Positions 1 to 9,033 of a DNA stretch of 64,000 nt are shown here, one piece after another. The position numbers were made by a program, and so were the translations under genes. Numbering within the stretch: the first letter of the stretch is position 1; each line of letters begins with the position of its first letter. The notes beneath the pieces are model-generated. The model searched no databases. It saw nothing but the letters and a program-made list of their open reading frames with translations, and was not told where the DNA came from. The stretch covers positions 6,327,502 through 6,391,501 of the forward strand of contig NZ_CP070356.1 of assembly GCF_016919445.1 (NCBI RefSeq), in the 5' to 3' direction. The DNA comes from Pseudomonas sp. PDNC002. GTDB taxonomy: Bacteria > Pseudomonadota > Gammaproteobacteria > Pseudomonadales > Pseudomonadaceae.

Positions 1-270
1 GACAAGTTCAAGGAAGAGTTCAGCAAGACCTCCATCGGCACCTTCGGCTCCGGCTGGGGCTGGCTGGTGAAGAAAGCTGACGGTTCCCTGGCCCTGGCCA
101 GCACCATCGGCGCCGGTTGCCCGCTGACCAGCGGCGACACCCCGCTGCTGACCTGCGACGTCTGGGAACACGCCTACTACATCGACTACCGCAACCTGCG
201 TCCGAAGTACGTCGAGGCGTTCTGGAACCTGGTCAACTGGGACTTCGTGGCCGAGCAGTTCGCTGCTTGA
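1..270 (+). CDS. sodB: Fe superoxide dismutase, C-terminal part (5' end outside window)
   Basis: Only the last 89 residues are present; the frame is open from base 1. The protein dismutates superoxide to O2 and H2O2 in the cytoplasm. The tail has the family signature [13 protein letters not shown], whose Asp and His are metal ligands, and the [10 protein letters not shown] strand before it. The length fits the C-terminal half of a ~193-residue Fe/Mn-SOD. I call the iron form from resemblance to Pseudomonas SodB and from the downstream bifA neighbour, as in P. aeruginosa. A strong terminator follows 20 bp after the stop, so it is not co-transcribed with bifA. Confidence 0.95.
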   Translation, partial: DKFKEEFSKTSIGTFGSGWGWLVKKADGSLALASTIGAGCPLTSGDTPLLTCDVWEHAYYIDYRNLRPKYVEAFWNLVNWDFVAEQFAA

Positions 271-288
271 TCGCACCCCGACTGATCT

Positions 289-319
289 GAAAAAACCCGG
301 CCCTGTGCCGGGTTTTTTC
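289..319 (+). terminator. Rho-independent terminator of sodB
   Basis: A-run, then the hairpin CCCGGC-CCTGT-GCCGGG, then a T-run. It lies 20 bp after the sodB stop codon and ahead of bifA. Confidence 0.9.
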
Positions 320-464
320 GTAAGGGGCGCGTAACACCTTCGTGTCGGCTAACCTGAAAGGCCGGTACCGTCACGAAACACAACGATGGCCCTTTGACGT
401 CATTGCGCCAATTGCCAATACTCAGCCCCAGTCGTTCGCCCCTGGCGAGAAACAAGGAAAGACC

Positions 465-2546
465 TTGAAACTGGATCCCCGGCACAGCCTCTCCCTCAAG
501 CTGCTGCGAATGGTATTGCTCGCGGCCCTCGTGGTCGGGGTGGTACTCAGCTGTGCCCAGATCGTCTATGACGCCCACAAGGCGCGCCAGAACGTACACA
601 ACGACGCCCAGCGCATCCTGGCGATGGTCCGTGACCCTTCCACCCAGGCCGTCTACAGCCTCGACCGCGACATGGCGATGCAGGTCCTCGAAGGCCTGTT
701 CCAGCACGAAGCCGTGCGCTACGCCGCCATCGGCCATCCCGACGAACCCATGCTGGCCGAGAAATCCCGCCCTCTGCTGGACTCCAATACCCGCTGGCTG
801 ACCGACCCGATCCTAGGCGCCGAGCAGAACTACTCCATCCGCCTCGCCGGCCGCGGCGGTTCCAACGAATACTACGGCGACCTGAAGATCACCCTCGACA
901 CCGCGCCCTACGGCGACGACTTCGTCGCCACCTCGGTGATCATCTTCATCTCCGGCATCTTCCGCGCCATGGCCCTGAGCCTGGTGCTGTTCATGGTCTA
1001 CCACTGGCTGCTGACCAAGCCGCTGTCGAAGATCATCGAGCACCTGGCCTCGATCAATCCGGACCGCCCCAGCCAACACAAGCTGCCGATGCCCGACGGC
1101 CACGAGAAGGACGAGCTGGGCTTATGGGTGAATACAGCCAACCAGTTGCTGGCCTCCATCGAGCGCAATGGTCATCTGCGCCGGGAGGCCGAAGACAGCC
1201 TGCTGCGCATCTCCCAATACGACTTCCTCACCGGCCTGCCCAACCGCAAGCTGCTGCAACAGCGCCTCGACCAGATCCTCGAGGGTGCCTCGCGCCTGCA
1301 ACGCCGCGTCGCCGTGCTCTGCCTGGGCCTGGATGACTTCAAAGGCATCAACGAGCAATACAGCTACCAGTTCGGCGACCAGTTGCTGATCGCCCTCGCC
1401 GACCGCCTGCGCACCCGCAGCGCGCACCTCGGCGCCCTGGCGCGGCTGGGCGGCGACCAGTTCGCCCTGGTCCAGGCCGATATCGAACAGCCCTACGAAG
1501 CGGCGGAGCTCGCCCAGCAGATCCTCGACGACCTCGAAGCGCCCTTCGAACTGGACCAGCATCTGGTACACCTGCGCGCCACCATCGGCATCACCCTGTT
1601 CCCCGAGGACGGCGAGACCACCGAGAAGCTGCTGCAGAAAGCCGAGCAGACCATGACCCTGGCCAAGAGCCGCTCGCGCAACCGCTACCAGTTCTACATC
1701 GCCAGCGTCGACAGCGAGATGCGCCGCCGCCGCGAACTGGAGAAGGACCTGCGCGAGGCCCTGGCGCGCAACGAACTGCATCTCGTGTATCAGCCGCAGG
1801 TGGATTACCGCGATCACCGCGTGGTCGGCGTCGAGGCGCTGCTGCGCTGGCAGCACCCGACCCAGGGTTGGGTCGCGCCGGACCTGTTCATCCCGCTGGC
1901 GGAGCAGAACGGCAGCATCTTCAGCATCGGCGAATGGGTGCTCGACCAGTCCTGCCGCCAACTGCGCGAATGGCACGACCAGGGTTTCGACGACCTGCGC
2001 CTGGCGGTCAACCTGTCCACCGTGCAGTTGCGCCACAACGCCCTGCCGCGCGTGGTCAGCAACCTGTTGCAGATGCACCGCCTGCCGCCGCGTTCGCTGG
2101 AGCTGGAAGTCACCGAGACCGGCCTGATGGAGGACATCTCCACCGCCGCCCAACACCTGCTCAGCCTGCGCCGCGCCGGCGCGCTGATCGCCATCGACGA
2201 CTTCGGCACCGGCTATTCCTCGCTGAGCTACCTGAAGAGCCTGCCGCTGGACAAGATCAAGATCGACAAGAGCTTCGTCCAGGACCTGCTGCTGGACGAC
2301 GACGACGCCACCATCGTTCGCGCCATCATCCAGCTGGGCAAGAGCCTGGGCATGCAGGTGATCGCCGAGGGCGTGGAGACTGTCGAGCAGGAGGCCTACA
2401 TCATCGCCCAGGGCTGCCACGAAGGTCAGGGCTACCTCTACAGCAAGCCGCTGCCGGCGCGCGAGCTGACGCTTTACCTCAAGCAGGCACGGCGCCTGGC
2501 CGAAGCGGCCGGCGGCAATCCGGGCGGGTCCGTCGAGCGCCATTGA
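465..2546 (+). CDS. bifA: Cyclic-di-GMP phosphodiesterase BifA (degenerate GGDEF + EAL)
   Basis: Membrane-bound c-di-GMP phosphodiesterase; in P. aeruginosa BifA inversely controls biofilm formation and swarming. I start it at a TTG (465) preceded by AAGGAA, giving a 693-residue protein that begins MKLDPRHSLSLKLLR, close to the family length. An in-frame GTG at 342 would add 41 residues without hydrophobic or domain content. Order: TM1 near residues 12-33, a periplasmic loop, TM2 near 165-185, a HAMP-like linker, a GGDEF domain whose active site reads GGDQF (bases 1449-1463), then an EAL domain with intact EALLRW (near base 1830) and the DDFGTGYSSL loop. GGDQF predicts no cyclase activity but possible GTP sensing; this is the known state in BifA. 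Confidence 0.93.
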   Translation: MKLDPRHSLSLKLLRMVLLAALVVGVVLSCAQIVYDAHKARQNVHNDAQRILAMVRDPSTQAVYSLDRDMAMQVLEGLFQHEAVRYAAIGHPDEPMLAEKSRPLLDSNTRWLTDPILGAEQNYSIRLAGRGGSNEYYGDLKITLDTAPYGDDFVATSVIIFISGIFRAMALSLVLFMVYHWLLTKPLSKIIEHLASINPDRPSQHKLPMPDGHEKDELGLWVNTANQLLASIERNGHLRREAEDSLLRISQYDFLTGLPNRKLLQQRLDQILEGASRLQRRVAVLCLGLDDFKGINEQYSYQFGDQLLIALADRLRTRSAHLGALARLGGDQFALVQADIEQPYEAAELAQQILDDLEAPFELDQHLVHLRATIGITLFPEDGETTEKLLQKAEQTMTLAKSRSRNRYQFYIASVDSEMRRRRELEKDLREALARNELHLVYQPQVDYRDHRVVGVEALLRWQHPTQGWVAPDLFIPLAEQNGSIFSIGEWVLDQSCRQLREWHDQGFDDLRLAVNLSTVQLRHNALPRVVSNLLQMHRLPPRSLELEVTETGLMEDISTAAQHLLSLRRAGALIAIDDFGTGYSSLSYLKSLPLDKIKIDKSFVQDLLLDDDDATIVRAIIQLGKSLGMQVIAEGVETVEQEAYIIAQGCHEGQGYLYSKPLPARELTLYLKQARRLAEAAGGNPGGSVERH

Positions 2547-2573
2547 CCCCCAATCTCCTCTTGAAGCGCATGC

Positions 2574-2975
2574 CCTCTCCCTAACCCTCTCCCTGAAGGG
2601 AGAGGGCACCGTTCGGAGTAGGATGAAACCATGGCGCGCTCTGGCACGATCTGCTCCCTGTCCCTGAAGGGAGAGGAGACCGTTCGGTGCAGGATGAAAC
2701 CATGGCGCCCTCTGGCACGATCCGCTCCCTGTCCCTGAAGGGAGAGGGAGCCGTTCGGTGCAGGATGAAACCATGGCGCGCTCTGGCACGATCTGCTCCC
2801 TGTCCCTGAAGGGAGAGGGAGCCGTTCGGTGCAGGATGAAACCATGGCGCGCTCTGGCACGATCTGCTCCCTGTCCCTGAAGGGAGAGGAGACCGTTCGG
2901 TGCAGGATGAAACCATGGCGCCCTCTTCTACGATCTGCTCCCTCTCCCTTCAGGGAGAGGGCGGGGGAGAGGGAG
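2574..2975. repeat. Tandem array A: six copies of a 71-bp unit with a CTCCCT/AGGGAG palindrome
   Basis: The core CCCTGAAGGG (last copy CCCTTCAGGG) recurs at 2591, 2662, 2733, 2804, 2875 and 2946, exactly 71 bp apart. Between cores lies a nearly constant spacer containing CCGTTCGG, GCAGGATGAAACCATGGCGC and TCTGGCACGATC. The array fills most of the bifA-icmP gap. Short open frames inside it read only the repeat and are not genes. The core and spacer also occur in the arrays at 23.1 and 51.6 kb. Confidence 0.95.
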
Positions 2976-3086
2976 ACCCAGGCACAGACCTTCAGAAGTA
3001 GACTGTTGCGCCTACAAGCCAATCCCCCTTCTGCTGGCCATCCGCTGCCCTCTGGCCAAACAGCACTACCGATCTCTCTTTTCAAA

Positions 3087-3105
3087 AATGCAAATCTTTC
3101 GCATT
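3087..3105 (+). promoter_or_regulatory. Candidate Fur operator upstream of icmP
   Basis: AATGCAAATCTTTCGCATT is a 19-bp imperfect palindrome (7 of 9 base pairs match) about 65 bp before the icmP start. Size, AT content and the GCAAAT half-site resemble Pseudomonas Fur boxes. Homologous imelysin clusters are iron-repressed. The assignment is inferred. Confidence 0.45.
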
Positions 3106-3169
3106 ATGTTGCGGATTTTCTTGCGCAGTCCTTTTTCGTGCGCCTCCTCTCCATGCAAAGGAACCCGTC

Positions 3170-4507
3170 ATGACTCGTATGCCCTGGGCCACTGTCAGCC
3201 TGCTCGCCATCGCCATCTCCCTCGCCGGCTGCGGCGATGACAAGAAAGCCGAAGCCCCCGCCGCCGCCGCACCGGCTGCCAGCACCCAGAGCACTGCCCC
3301 GGCGGCCGCCAAGGTCGACGAGGCCGCGGTCAAGGCCGTGGTGAAGAACTACCTGGACATCGCCGAAGCCACCTACGGCGACGCCCTGACCACCGCCAAG
3401 GCCCTGCAGACCGCCGTCGACGCGCTGATCGCCAAGCCCAGCGAAGCAACCCTGAAGGCCGCCCGCGAAGCCTGGATCGCTTCCCGCCCGTCCTACTCGC
3501 AGAGCGAAGCCTTCCGCTTCGGCAACTCGATCATCGACGACTGGGAAGGCGCGGTTAACGCCTGGCCGCTGGACGAAGGCCTGATCGACTACGTTGCCAA
3601 GGACTACCAGCACGCCGAAGGCAACGCCGGCGCCACCGCCAACATCATCGCCAACACCGAAATCCAGGTCGGCGAAGACAAGATCGACGTCAAGGAAATC
3701 ACCGGCGAGAAACTCAAGGGCCTGAACGAGCTGGGCGGTTCCGAAGCCAACGTCGCCACCGGCTACCACGCCATCGAATTCCTGCTCTGGGGCCAGGACC
3801 TGAACGGCACCAAGCCGGGCGCCGGCGATCGCAAGTACACCGACTACGCCCAGGGCAAGGACTGCACCAACGGTCATTGCGACCGTCGCGCTGCCTACCT
3901 GAAAGCCGCCACCGACCTGCTGGTCGCTGACCTGGAAGAAATGGTCGGCAACTTCAAGTCCGGCGTCGCCGACAACTACCGCGCCAAGGTCGAGGCCGAC
4001 ACCGCCGAGAACAACCTGCGCAAGATGTTCTTCGGCATGGGCTCCCTGTCCCTGGGCGAGCTGGCCGGCGAGCGCATGAAGGTCGCGCTGGAAGCCAACT
4101 CCACCGAAGACGAGCACGACTGCTTCAGCGACAACACCCACAACACCCTGTTCTTCAACGCCAAGTCCATCCGCAACATCTACCTGGGTGAGTACAAGCG
4201 CACCGACGGTAGCGTCGTGAAGGGCCCGAGCCTGTCCGACCTGGTCGCCAAGGCCGACGCCGCCGCCGACACCGATCTGAAGAATGACCTGGCCAACACC
4301 GAAGCCAAGATGCAGGTCATCGTCGACCGTGCCGAGAAGGACGGTGTGCACTTCGACCAGATGATCGCTCCGGACGACAAGGGCGATCAGCAGAAAATCC
4401 GCGACGCCATCGCCTCGCTGGTCAAGCAGACCGGCGCCATCGAAAAAGCCGCTACCGCGGTTGGCGTGCAGGACCTGAAGCCGGACAACGCCGATCACCA
4501 GTTCTGA
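3170..4507 (+). CDS. icmP: Imelysin-family lipoprotein (M75), IcmP-like
   Basis: Matches the P. aeruginosa insulin-cleaving metalloproteinase IcmP and the imelysin/EfeO-type M75 family, envelope proteins tied to iron uptake. The ATG is preceded by AAAGGA. A signal peptide ends in a lipobox (ISLAGC, Cys21), so the protein is probably lipid-anchored, followed by an Ala/Pro-rich linker. The family motif GxHxxE is intact (GYHAIEFLLWG), and the fold continues through the second repeat (FNAKSIRNIYLGEY). Length is 445 residues. It heads a four-gene cluster (imelysin, di-haem protein, second imelysin, DUF1513) but has its own terminator, so it may be a separate transcript. Peptidase activity is debated in the family; an iron-related role is the safer reading. 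Confidence 0.9.
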   Translation: MTRMPWATVSLLAIAISLAGCGDDKKAEAPAAAAPAASTQSTAPAAAKVDEAAVKAVVKNYLDIAEATYGDALTTAKALQTAVDALIAKPSEATLKAAREAWIASRPSYSQSEAFRFGNSIIDDWEGAVNAWPLDEGLIDYVAKDYQHAEGNAGATANIIANTEIQVGEDKIDVKEITGEKLKGLNELGGSEANVATGYHAIEFLLWGQDLNGTKPGAGDRKYTDYAQGKDCTNGHCDRRAAYLKAATDLLVADLEEMVGNFKSGVADNYRAKVEADTAENNLRKMFFGMGSLSLGELAGERMKVALEANSTEDEHDCFSDNTHNTLFFNAKSIRNIYLGEYKRTDGSVVKGPSLSDLVAKADAAADTDLKNDLANTEAKMQVIVDRAEKDGVHFDQMIAPDDKGDQQKIRDAIASLVKQTGAIEKAATAVGVQDLKPDNADHQF

Positions 4508-4564
4508 TCCGCGCGTCCTGAAGTGACTGCGGCTCCAGGCCGCAGCTACTGAAGTGGCAAAGGC

Positions 4565-4587
4565 AAAGCCCCGCACTGCGGGGCTTT
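4565..4587 (+). terminator. Rho-independent terminator after icmP
   Basis: AAAGCCCCGC-ACT-GCGGGGCTTT, a perfect 10-bp stem, about 60 bp after the icmP stop codon. Confidence 0.85.
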
Positions 4588-4618
4588 GTCGTTTCCGGGC
4601 GGCAAACGATGTCGTTCT

Positions 4619-4641
4619 CAAATACAAATTTTTCATATTTG
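4619..4641 (+). promoter_or_regulatory. AT-rich palindrome, candidate Fur operator for the di-haem/imelysin operon
   Basis: A 23-bp palindrome with arms CAAATA and TATTTG (8 of 11 pairs match) lies between the icmP terminator and the next gene. It shares the GCAAAT / CAAAT half-site style with the palindrome before icmP, suggesting one regulator for both transcripts. Fur is the obvious candidate by function; this is inference. Confidence 0.4.
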
Positions 4642-4697
4642 CATTTGACGCCCCTGATACCATGGCGCGCTGCCATATACCGCTCTGGAACCTGTCG

Positions 4698-6122
4698 ATG
4701 CTCCACCGCCGTACCGCCCTGTGCCTCGTGCCGCTGCTGTCCGCCCTCGCCCTTGCCGCGTGCAAGCCGGAGACCTCCCAGCACGCCGTGGCCGAGCCCG
4801 GCGAAGCACTGTCCGGCGGTGCCACCACGGTCCGCCAGAGCGACCGCAACGCCTATTCCATGCCCTCGGCCAACCTCACGCCGAGCCGCCGCCTGGACTT
4901 CAGCGTGGGCAACAGCTTCTTCCGCAATCCCTGGGTGATCGCGCCGACCACCACCACTGCGCGCGACGGCCTCGGCCCGCTGTTCAACACCAACGCCTGC
5001 CAGAACTGCCACATCAAGGACGGCCGCGGCCATCCGCCGGAGTTGAACGACGTCAACGCCGTGTCGATGCTGGTGCGCCTGTCGATCCCCGCCGGCTCCG
5101 CCGATGTCGAGACCATCAAGCGCCTGGGCGTGGTGCCCGAGCCGGTGTACGGCGGCCAGTTCCAGGACTCGGCGATCCCCGGCGTGGCGCCCGAAGGCAA
5201 GGTCCGCGTGGAGTACGACGCGGTGCCGGTGACCTTCAAGGACGGCACCGTGGTCGAGTTGCGCAAACCCAAGCTGCGCATCAGCGACCTGGGCTATGGC
5301 CCGATGCACGCGGACACGATGTTCTCCGCCCGCATCGCCCCGCCGATGATCGGCCTGGGCCTGCTGGAGTCCATCAGAGAAGCGGACATCCTGGCCAACG
5401 CCGAGCTTCAGGCCAAAGGCAGCGACGGCATCCACGGCCGACCGAACCGGGTCTGGGACGATGCCACGCAACAGACCGTCCTCGGCCGCTTCGGCTGGAA
5501 GGCCGGGCAGCCCAACGTCGCCCAACAGAACGCCCACGCCTTCTCCGGTGACATGGGCCTGACCAGCGACCTGCTGCCCAGCGACGACTGTACGGCAGCG
5601 CAGACCGACTGCAAGAACGCCATCGACGGCGGCAAGCCGGAAGTCAGCCAGCACATCTTCAACCAGGTCGCCTTCTACGCCCGCAACCTCGCGGTACCGG
5701 CGCGGCGCAAGGTCGACGACCCGCAGGTGCTGACCGGCAAGGGACTGTTCTTCGACACCGGTTGCGCCAGCTGCCACACACCCAAATTCACCACCGGGCC
5801 GAACGCCGCCGAGCCCGAACTGGCCAACCAGGTCATCCGCCCCTACAGCGACCTGCTGCTGCATGACATGGGCGAGGGACTAGCGGACAATCGCCCGGAA
5901 TTTCTTGCCAGCGGCCGCGATTGGCGCACGGCGCCGCTGTGGGGCATCGGCCTGACCGAGACGGTCAACGGTCACACCCAGTTCCTGCATGACGGCCGCG
6001 CCCGCAACCTGCTCGAAGCCGTGCTTTGGCACGGCGGCGAAGCCGAAGCGGCCAAGCAACGCGTACTGAATTTCGACGCCGGGCAGCGCGATGCCCTGCT
6101 GGCGTTCCTGAACTCACTCTAA
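4698..6122 (+). CDS. Di-haem oxidoreductase-like lipoprotein (DUF1111, 'thiol oxidoreductase')
   Basis: A 474-residue envelope protein with two c-type haem sites, CQNCH (near residue 100) and CASCH (near 355), of the DUF1111/di-haem oxidoreductase family. I start at the ATG at 4698 because it gives a clean lipoprotein signal, MLHRRTALCLVPLLSALALAAC; an in-frame ATG at 4662 adds 12 residues before it. It lies between two imelysin genes and is followed 15 bp later by the second, so they form an operon. The conserved imelysin/di-haem pairing suggests electron transfer in periplasmic iron handling. The substrate is not established. Confidence 0.85.
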   Translation: MLHRRTALCLVPLLSALALAACKPETSQHAVAEPGEALSGGATTVRQSDRNAYSMPSANLTPSRRLDFSVGNSFFRNPWVIAPTTTTARDGLGPLFNTNACQNCHIKDGRGHPPELNDVNAVSMLVRLSIPAGSADVETIKRLGVVPEPVYGGQFQDSAIPGVAPEGKVRVEYDAVPVTFKDGTVVELRKPKLRISDLGYGPMHADTMFSARIAPPMIGLGLLESIREADILANAELQAKGSDGIHGRPNRVWDDATQQTVLGRFGWKAGQPNVAQQNAHAFSGDMGLTSDLLPSDDCTAAQTDCKNAIDGGKPEVSQHIFNQVAFYARNLAVPARRKVDDPQVLTGKGLFFDTGCASCHTPKFTTGPNAAEPELANQVIRPYSDLLLHDMGEGLADNRPEFLASGRDWRTAPLWGIGLTETVNGHTQFLHDGRARNLLEAVLWHGGEAEAAKQRVLNFDAGQRDALLAFLNSL

Positions 6123-6137
6123 GGAGCCGAGCCCACC

Positions 6138-7199
6138 ATGTTCCGCCCCCGACTTCTGATCACCAGCCTCGCCATCGCCCTGGGCGCCTGCTCGCCCACC
6201 GACCCGCAGGCCACCACCAGCGCCACGCTGGCCCAGCAGGTGATCCTGCCGACCTACAGCCGCTGGGTCGATGCCGACCGCGCGCTGGCCGCCAGCGCCC
6301 TGGCCTACTGCCAGGGCAAGGAAGACCTGACCAAGGCGCGCGCCGACTTCATGGCCGCGCAGAAGGCCTGGGCCGAACTGCAACCGCTGCTGGTCGGCCC
6401 GCTGGCCGAGGGCAACCGCTCCTGGCAGGTACAGTTCTGGCCGGACAAGAAGAACCTCGTGGCGCGCCAGGTCGAGCAACTGCTCAACAGCGGCAACGCG
6501 ATTTCCCCGGCGACCCTGGATAAATCCAGCGTCGTGGTCCAGGGCCTGACGGCCTACGAATACATCCTCTACGACGCCAAGATCGACCTCGCCAATGCCG
6601 AGACCAAGGCCCGCTACTGCCCGCTGCTGGAAGCCATCGGCAGCCACCAGCAGGCCCTGGCGGAGAGCATTCTGGCGCAGTGGAAGCAGGACGGCGGCAT
6701 GCTCGCCCAGCTCTCCAAGTTCCCCAACGAGCGCTACGCCGATGCCCACGAGGCCATCGCCGAACTGCTGCGCGTGCAGGTCACCGCGCTGGACATGCTG
6801 AAGAAAAAACTCGGCACCCCGCTGGGCCGCCAGAGCAAGGGCATCCCGCAGCCGTTCCAGGCCGAAGGCTGGCGTAGCGACATGTCGCTGGCGAGCCTGG
6901 ACTCCAGCCTGACCGGCGCCCAGGCGCTGTGGGACGGCACCGACAAGAAGGGCCTGCGCGCCCTGTTGCCGGCCGAGCAGAAAGAATTGGCCGGCAAGAT
7001 CGACGCGGCCTACGCCGATGTCCACGGCAAGCTGAAAGCCATCAACCAACCCCTCAGCGAATTGCTGAAGGACGAGGCTGGCCTCAAGCAACTGAACGAG
7101 CTGTATGACAGCCTCAACGTCGTCCACCGCCTGCACGAAGGCGACCTGGCGAAAGCCCTGGGCGTACAACTGGGGTTCAACGCCAACGACGGCGATTGA
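6138..7199 (+). CDS. Second imelysin-family lipoprotein, GxHxxE motif not conserved
   Basis: 353 residues with an AAGGAG ribosome site and a lipoprotein signal (MFRPRLLITSLAIALGAC, Cys18). The fold matches the imelysin-like family: QKAWAELQPLLVGPLAEGNR corresponds to the REAWI..RPSY..SEAFRFG segment of icmP. At the equivalent of GxHxxE it reads GLTAYEYILYD, so the His is missing and only an acidic residue remains. It is probably a binding or partner protein rather than a metal-dependent enzyme. It is co-transcribed with the di-haem gene upstream (15 bp gap). Confidence 0.85.
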   Translation: MFRPRLLITSLAIALGACSPTDPQATTSATLAQQVILPTYSRWVDADRALAASALAYCQGKEDLTKARADFMAAQKAWAELQPLLVGPLAEGNRSWQVQFWPDKKNLVARQVEQLLNSGNAISPATLDKSSVVVQGLTAYEYILYDAKIDLANAETKARYCPLLEAIGSHQQALAESILAQWKQDGGMLAQLSKFPNERYADAHEAIAELLRVQVTALDMLKKKLGTPLGRQSKGIPQPFQAEGWRSDMSLASLDSSLTGAQALWDGTDKKGLRALLPAEQKELAGKIDAAYADVHGKLKAINQPLSELLKDEAGLKQLNELYDSLNVVHRLHEGDLAKALGVQLGFNANDGD

Positions 7200-7202
7200 T
7201 TC

Positions 7203-7320
7203 GATCTGCTGCGCGTCGGCCAGGTGTCGTTGGAAAGGTGCGTCGGATTGCTCATTGGCTAGAGCCAACTCCGCATCCGCTGCACCTTCCCGCCTAGCCT
7301 GGCGCTAGCTCGCAAGATCG
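7203..7320 (-). repeat. Dispersed ~120-bp element, copy 1
   Basis: This stretch matches the reverse complement of 16887-17008 over its whole length, clearly but imperfectly. Shared blocks include CTGCTGCGCGTCG / TTGCTGCGCGTCG, TGCTCATTGGCT, GCCAACTCCGC, GCCTGGC and CTAGCTCGC. A central hairpin is kept in both: TTGGC-TAGA-GCCAA here, TTGGC-CATA-GCCAA there. It occupies most of the gap between the second imelysin gene and the DUF1513 gene. Confidence 0.8.
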
Positions 7321-7352
7321 ACGGGAAACAAGAAGCGAACGAGGTGAACGCC

Positions 7353-8447
7353 ATGTTGCGACGTCACGTGATCGGCCTAGGCAGCCTGCTGCTCGGCGCC
7401 CTGACCTTCGGCGGCTGGACGCTGTCACGCAAGGGCAAGGAGCCCCTGGTGCTGTCCGCCCGTGACGACGCGGATGGCAAGCACTACGCCGTGGGCTATC
7501 GCCTGGATGGCAGCTGTGCCTTCGCCACCGAAGTCGGCCTGCGCTGCCATGACGTGGTGCAGCATCCCGAGCTGCCACTGGCGCTGTTCGTGGCCCGGCG
7601 TCCGGGGCGGCAGAGCTACCTGATCGACCTGAACGACGGCCGCCTGCTGCAGACCCTCGACTCGCAGGCCGACCGCCACTTCTACGGCCATGGCGTCTGG
7701 CACAAGGACGGCGAGTGGCTCTACGCCACCGAGAATGACACCACCGATCCGGGGCGCGGCATGCTCGGCGTGTACCGCTTCGACGGTGAGCGCCTCGCGC
7801 ATACCGGCGAGATTTCCACCCACGGCCTCGGCCCGCACCAGGTGTCCTGGATGCCCGACGGCGAGACGCTGGTGGTCGCCAACGGCGGCATCCGCACCGA
7901 AGCCGAAAGCCGCGTGGAAATGAACCTCGACGCCATGGAGCCGAGCCTGGTGCTGATGCGCCGCGACGGCTCGCTGATCTCCAAGGAAACCCTGCCGCAG
8001 CAGATGAACAGCGTGCGCCACCTGGCGATTGCCGATGACGGCACCATCGTCGCCGGCCAGCAATACATGGGCGATGCCCACGACCGCGCCGACCTGCTCG
8101 CCATCAAGCGCCCCGGCCAACCGTTCCAGCCCTTCCCGCTGGCCGACGAGCAACGCCTGACCATGACCCAGTACACCGCCAGTGTCGCCGTGCACAACGA
8201 ACTGCGCCTGGTCGCGCTCACCGCGCCGCGCGGCAACCGCTTCTTCATCTGGGACCTGGACACCGGCGCCGTGCGCCTGGACGCGCCGCTACCCGATTGC
8301 GCCGGCGTCGGCGCAGTGAAGGACGGCTTCGTCGTTACCTCCGGCCAGGGCCGCTGCCGCGTCTACGACTGCCGCAGCGAGCGCATCGCCGGCACGCCGC
8401 TGGACCTGCCCCCGGCGTTCTGGGACAACCACCTGCACCTGGCCTGA
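7353..8447 (+). CDS. DUF1513 family protein, predicted Tat-exported beta-propeller
   Basis: 364 residues starting at ATG 7353 with GAGGTGAA just upstream. The N-terminus (MLRRHVIGLGSLLLGALTFGG) has an RR pair and a hydrophobic stretch that could be a Tat signal. The body shows repeated WD/propeller-like blades (GHGVWHKDGEWLYATEND, GLGPHQVSWMPDGETLVVANGG, NSVRHLAIADDGTIVAGQQ), as in DUF1513. Family members lie with imelysin and di-haem genes, so it probably acts in the same envelope iron pathway. Biochemical function is unknown. Confidence 0.8.
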   Translation: MLRRHVIGLGSLLLGALTFGGWTLSRKGKEPLVLSARDDADGKHYAVGYRLDGSCAFATEVGLRCHDVVQHPELPLALFVARRPGRQSYLIDLNDGRLLQTLDSQADRHFYGHGVWHKDGEWLYATENDTTDPGRGMLGVYRFDGERLAHTGEISTHGLGPHQVSWMPDGETLVVANGGIRTEAESRVEMNLDAMEPSLVLMRRDGSLISKETLPQQMNSVRHLAIADDGTIVAGQQYMGDAHDRADLLAIKRPGQPFQPFPLADEQRLTMTQYTASVAVHNELRLVALTAPRGNRFFIWDLDTGAVRLDAPLPDCAGVGAVKDGFVVTSGQGRCRVYDCRSERIAGTPLDLPPAFWDNHLHLA

Positions 8448-9033
8448 CCCTGCGAAATGGGTTGGACTTGAATAACAAGTCCAACCGCAGTGCCGCGAGT
8501 CGGTGAATACCCGGCGACAATTAGGCCCAAGTCTTCCTTGAGTTCAAGACTGCAAAGCCCTCGACTATCATTCGCTAAAATCAACCTGGAATATCGGCAA
8601 TTCATTGCTCATGATTTCAAAGCCATTCACTGGCTCGCTTATCCGTTCAATATATAAAACTCAAAGTCCCCACCTCGTTTCACGAGTCAATTACCCGCAA
8701 AATATCAGACGAAGAATCTGACCGGCCGCATGCACACCTGCAAATCTCACCGCTGAAATATTCTAGAACCCGCCAATAACATAGATTTATCGCCACAACT
8801 TACAAAACCACAAACCAAGCCTTCAACCCAGGCACGACAAGGGATTAATCAGCAGAAATATATATTAAAAACCAATAATATTATTAGTTATTCCTTGAAT
8901 TGCCATAACTTCCCCCATGCCTTTTCATACCCTCGACTACTGACTCAGTAGCAACACCGAAGAGCCGATAAAACTCGATCTTCGCAGAAAGTTTTATATT
9001 ACCTCCGGGGGTCAGCTTTAGCTAATCACACTT
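8448..9033. other. 586-bp AT-rich intergenic region before the adhesin gene
   Basis: No convincing gene. The composition is strikingly AT-rich against neighbours on both sides (for example around 8560-8900, with runs such as AATATATATTAAAA and TTATTAGTTATTCC). It presumably holds the adhesin promoter and, by analogy with other xenogeneic AT-rich regions in Pseudomonas, MvaT/MvaU silencing sites. I cannot place a -35/-10 pair with confidence, and the ribosome site before 9034 is weak. Confidence 0.6.

Noticed and set aside
2574..2975. Array A as a CRISPR.
   Set aside because: Both the palindrome and the intervening sequence are repeated, so there are no unique spacers, and no cas genes are near.
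2474..3085. Open frames through array A on both strands, repeating MVSSCTERxPLPSG-like peptides.
   Set aside because: They follow the 71-bp repeat and lack ribosome sites or any domain; same for the frames in arrays B and C.
6114..7268. Long minus-strand open frame opposite the second imelysin gene.
   Set aside because: High-GC shadow frame. The plus strand has a ribosome site, lipobox and family motifs; the minus frame shows only biased Gly/Ala/Val/Gln composition.
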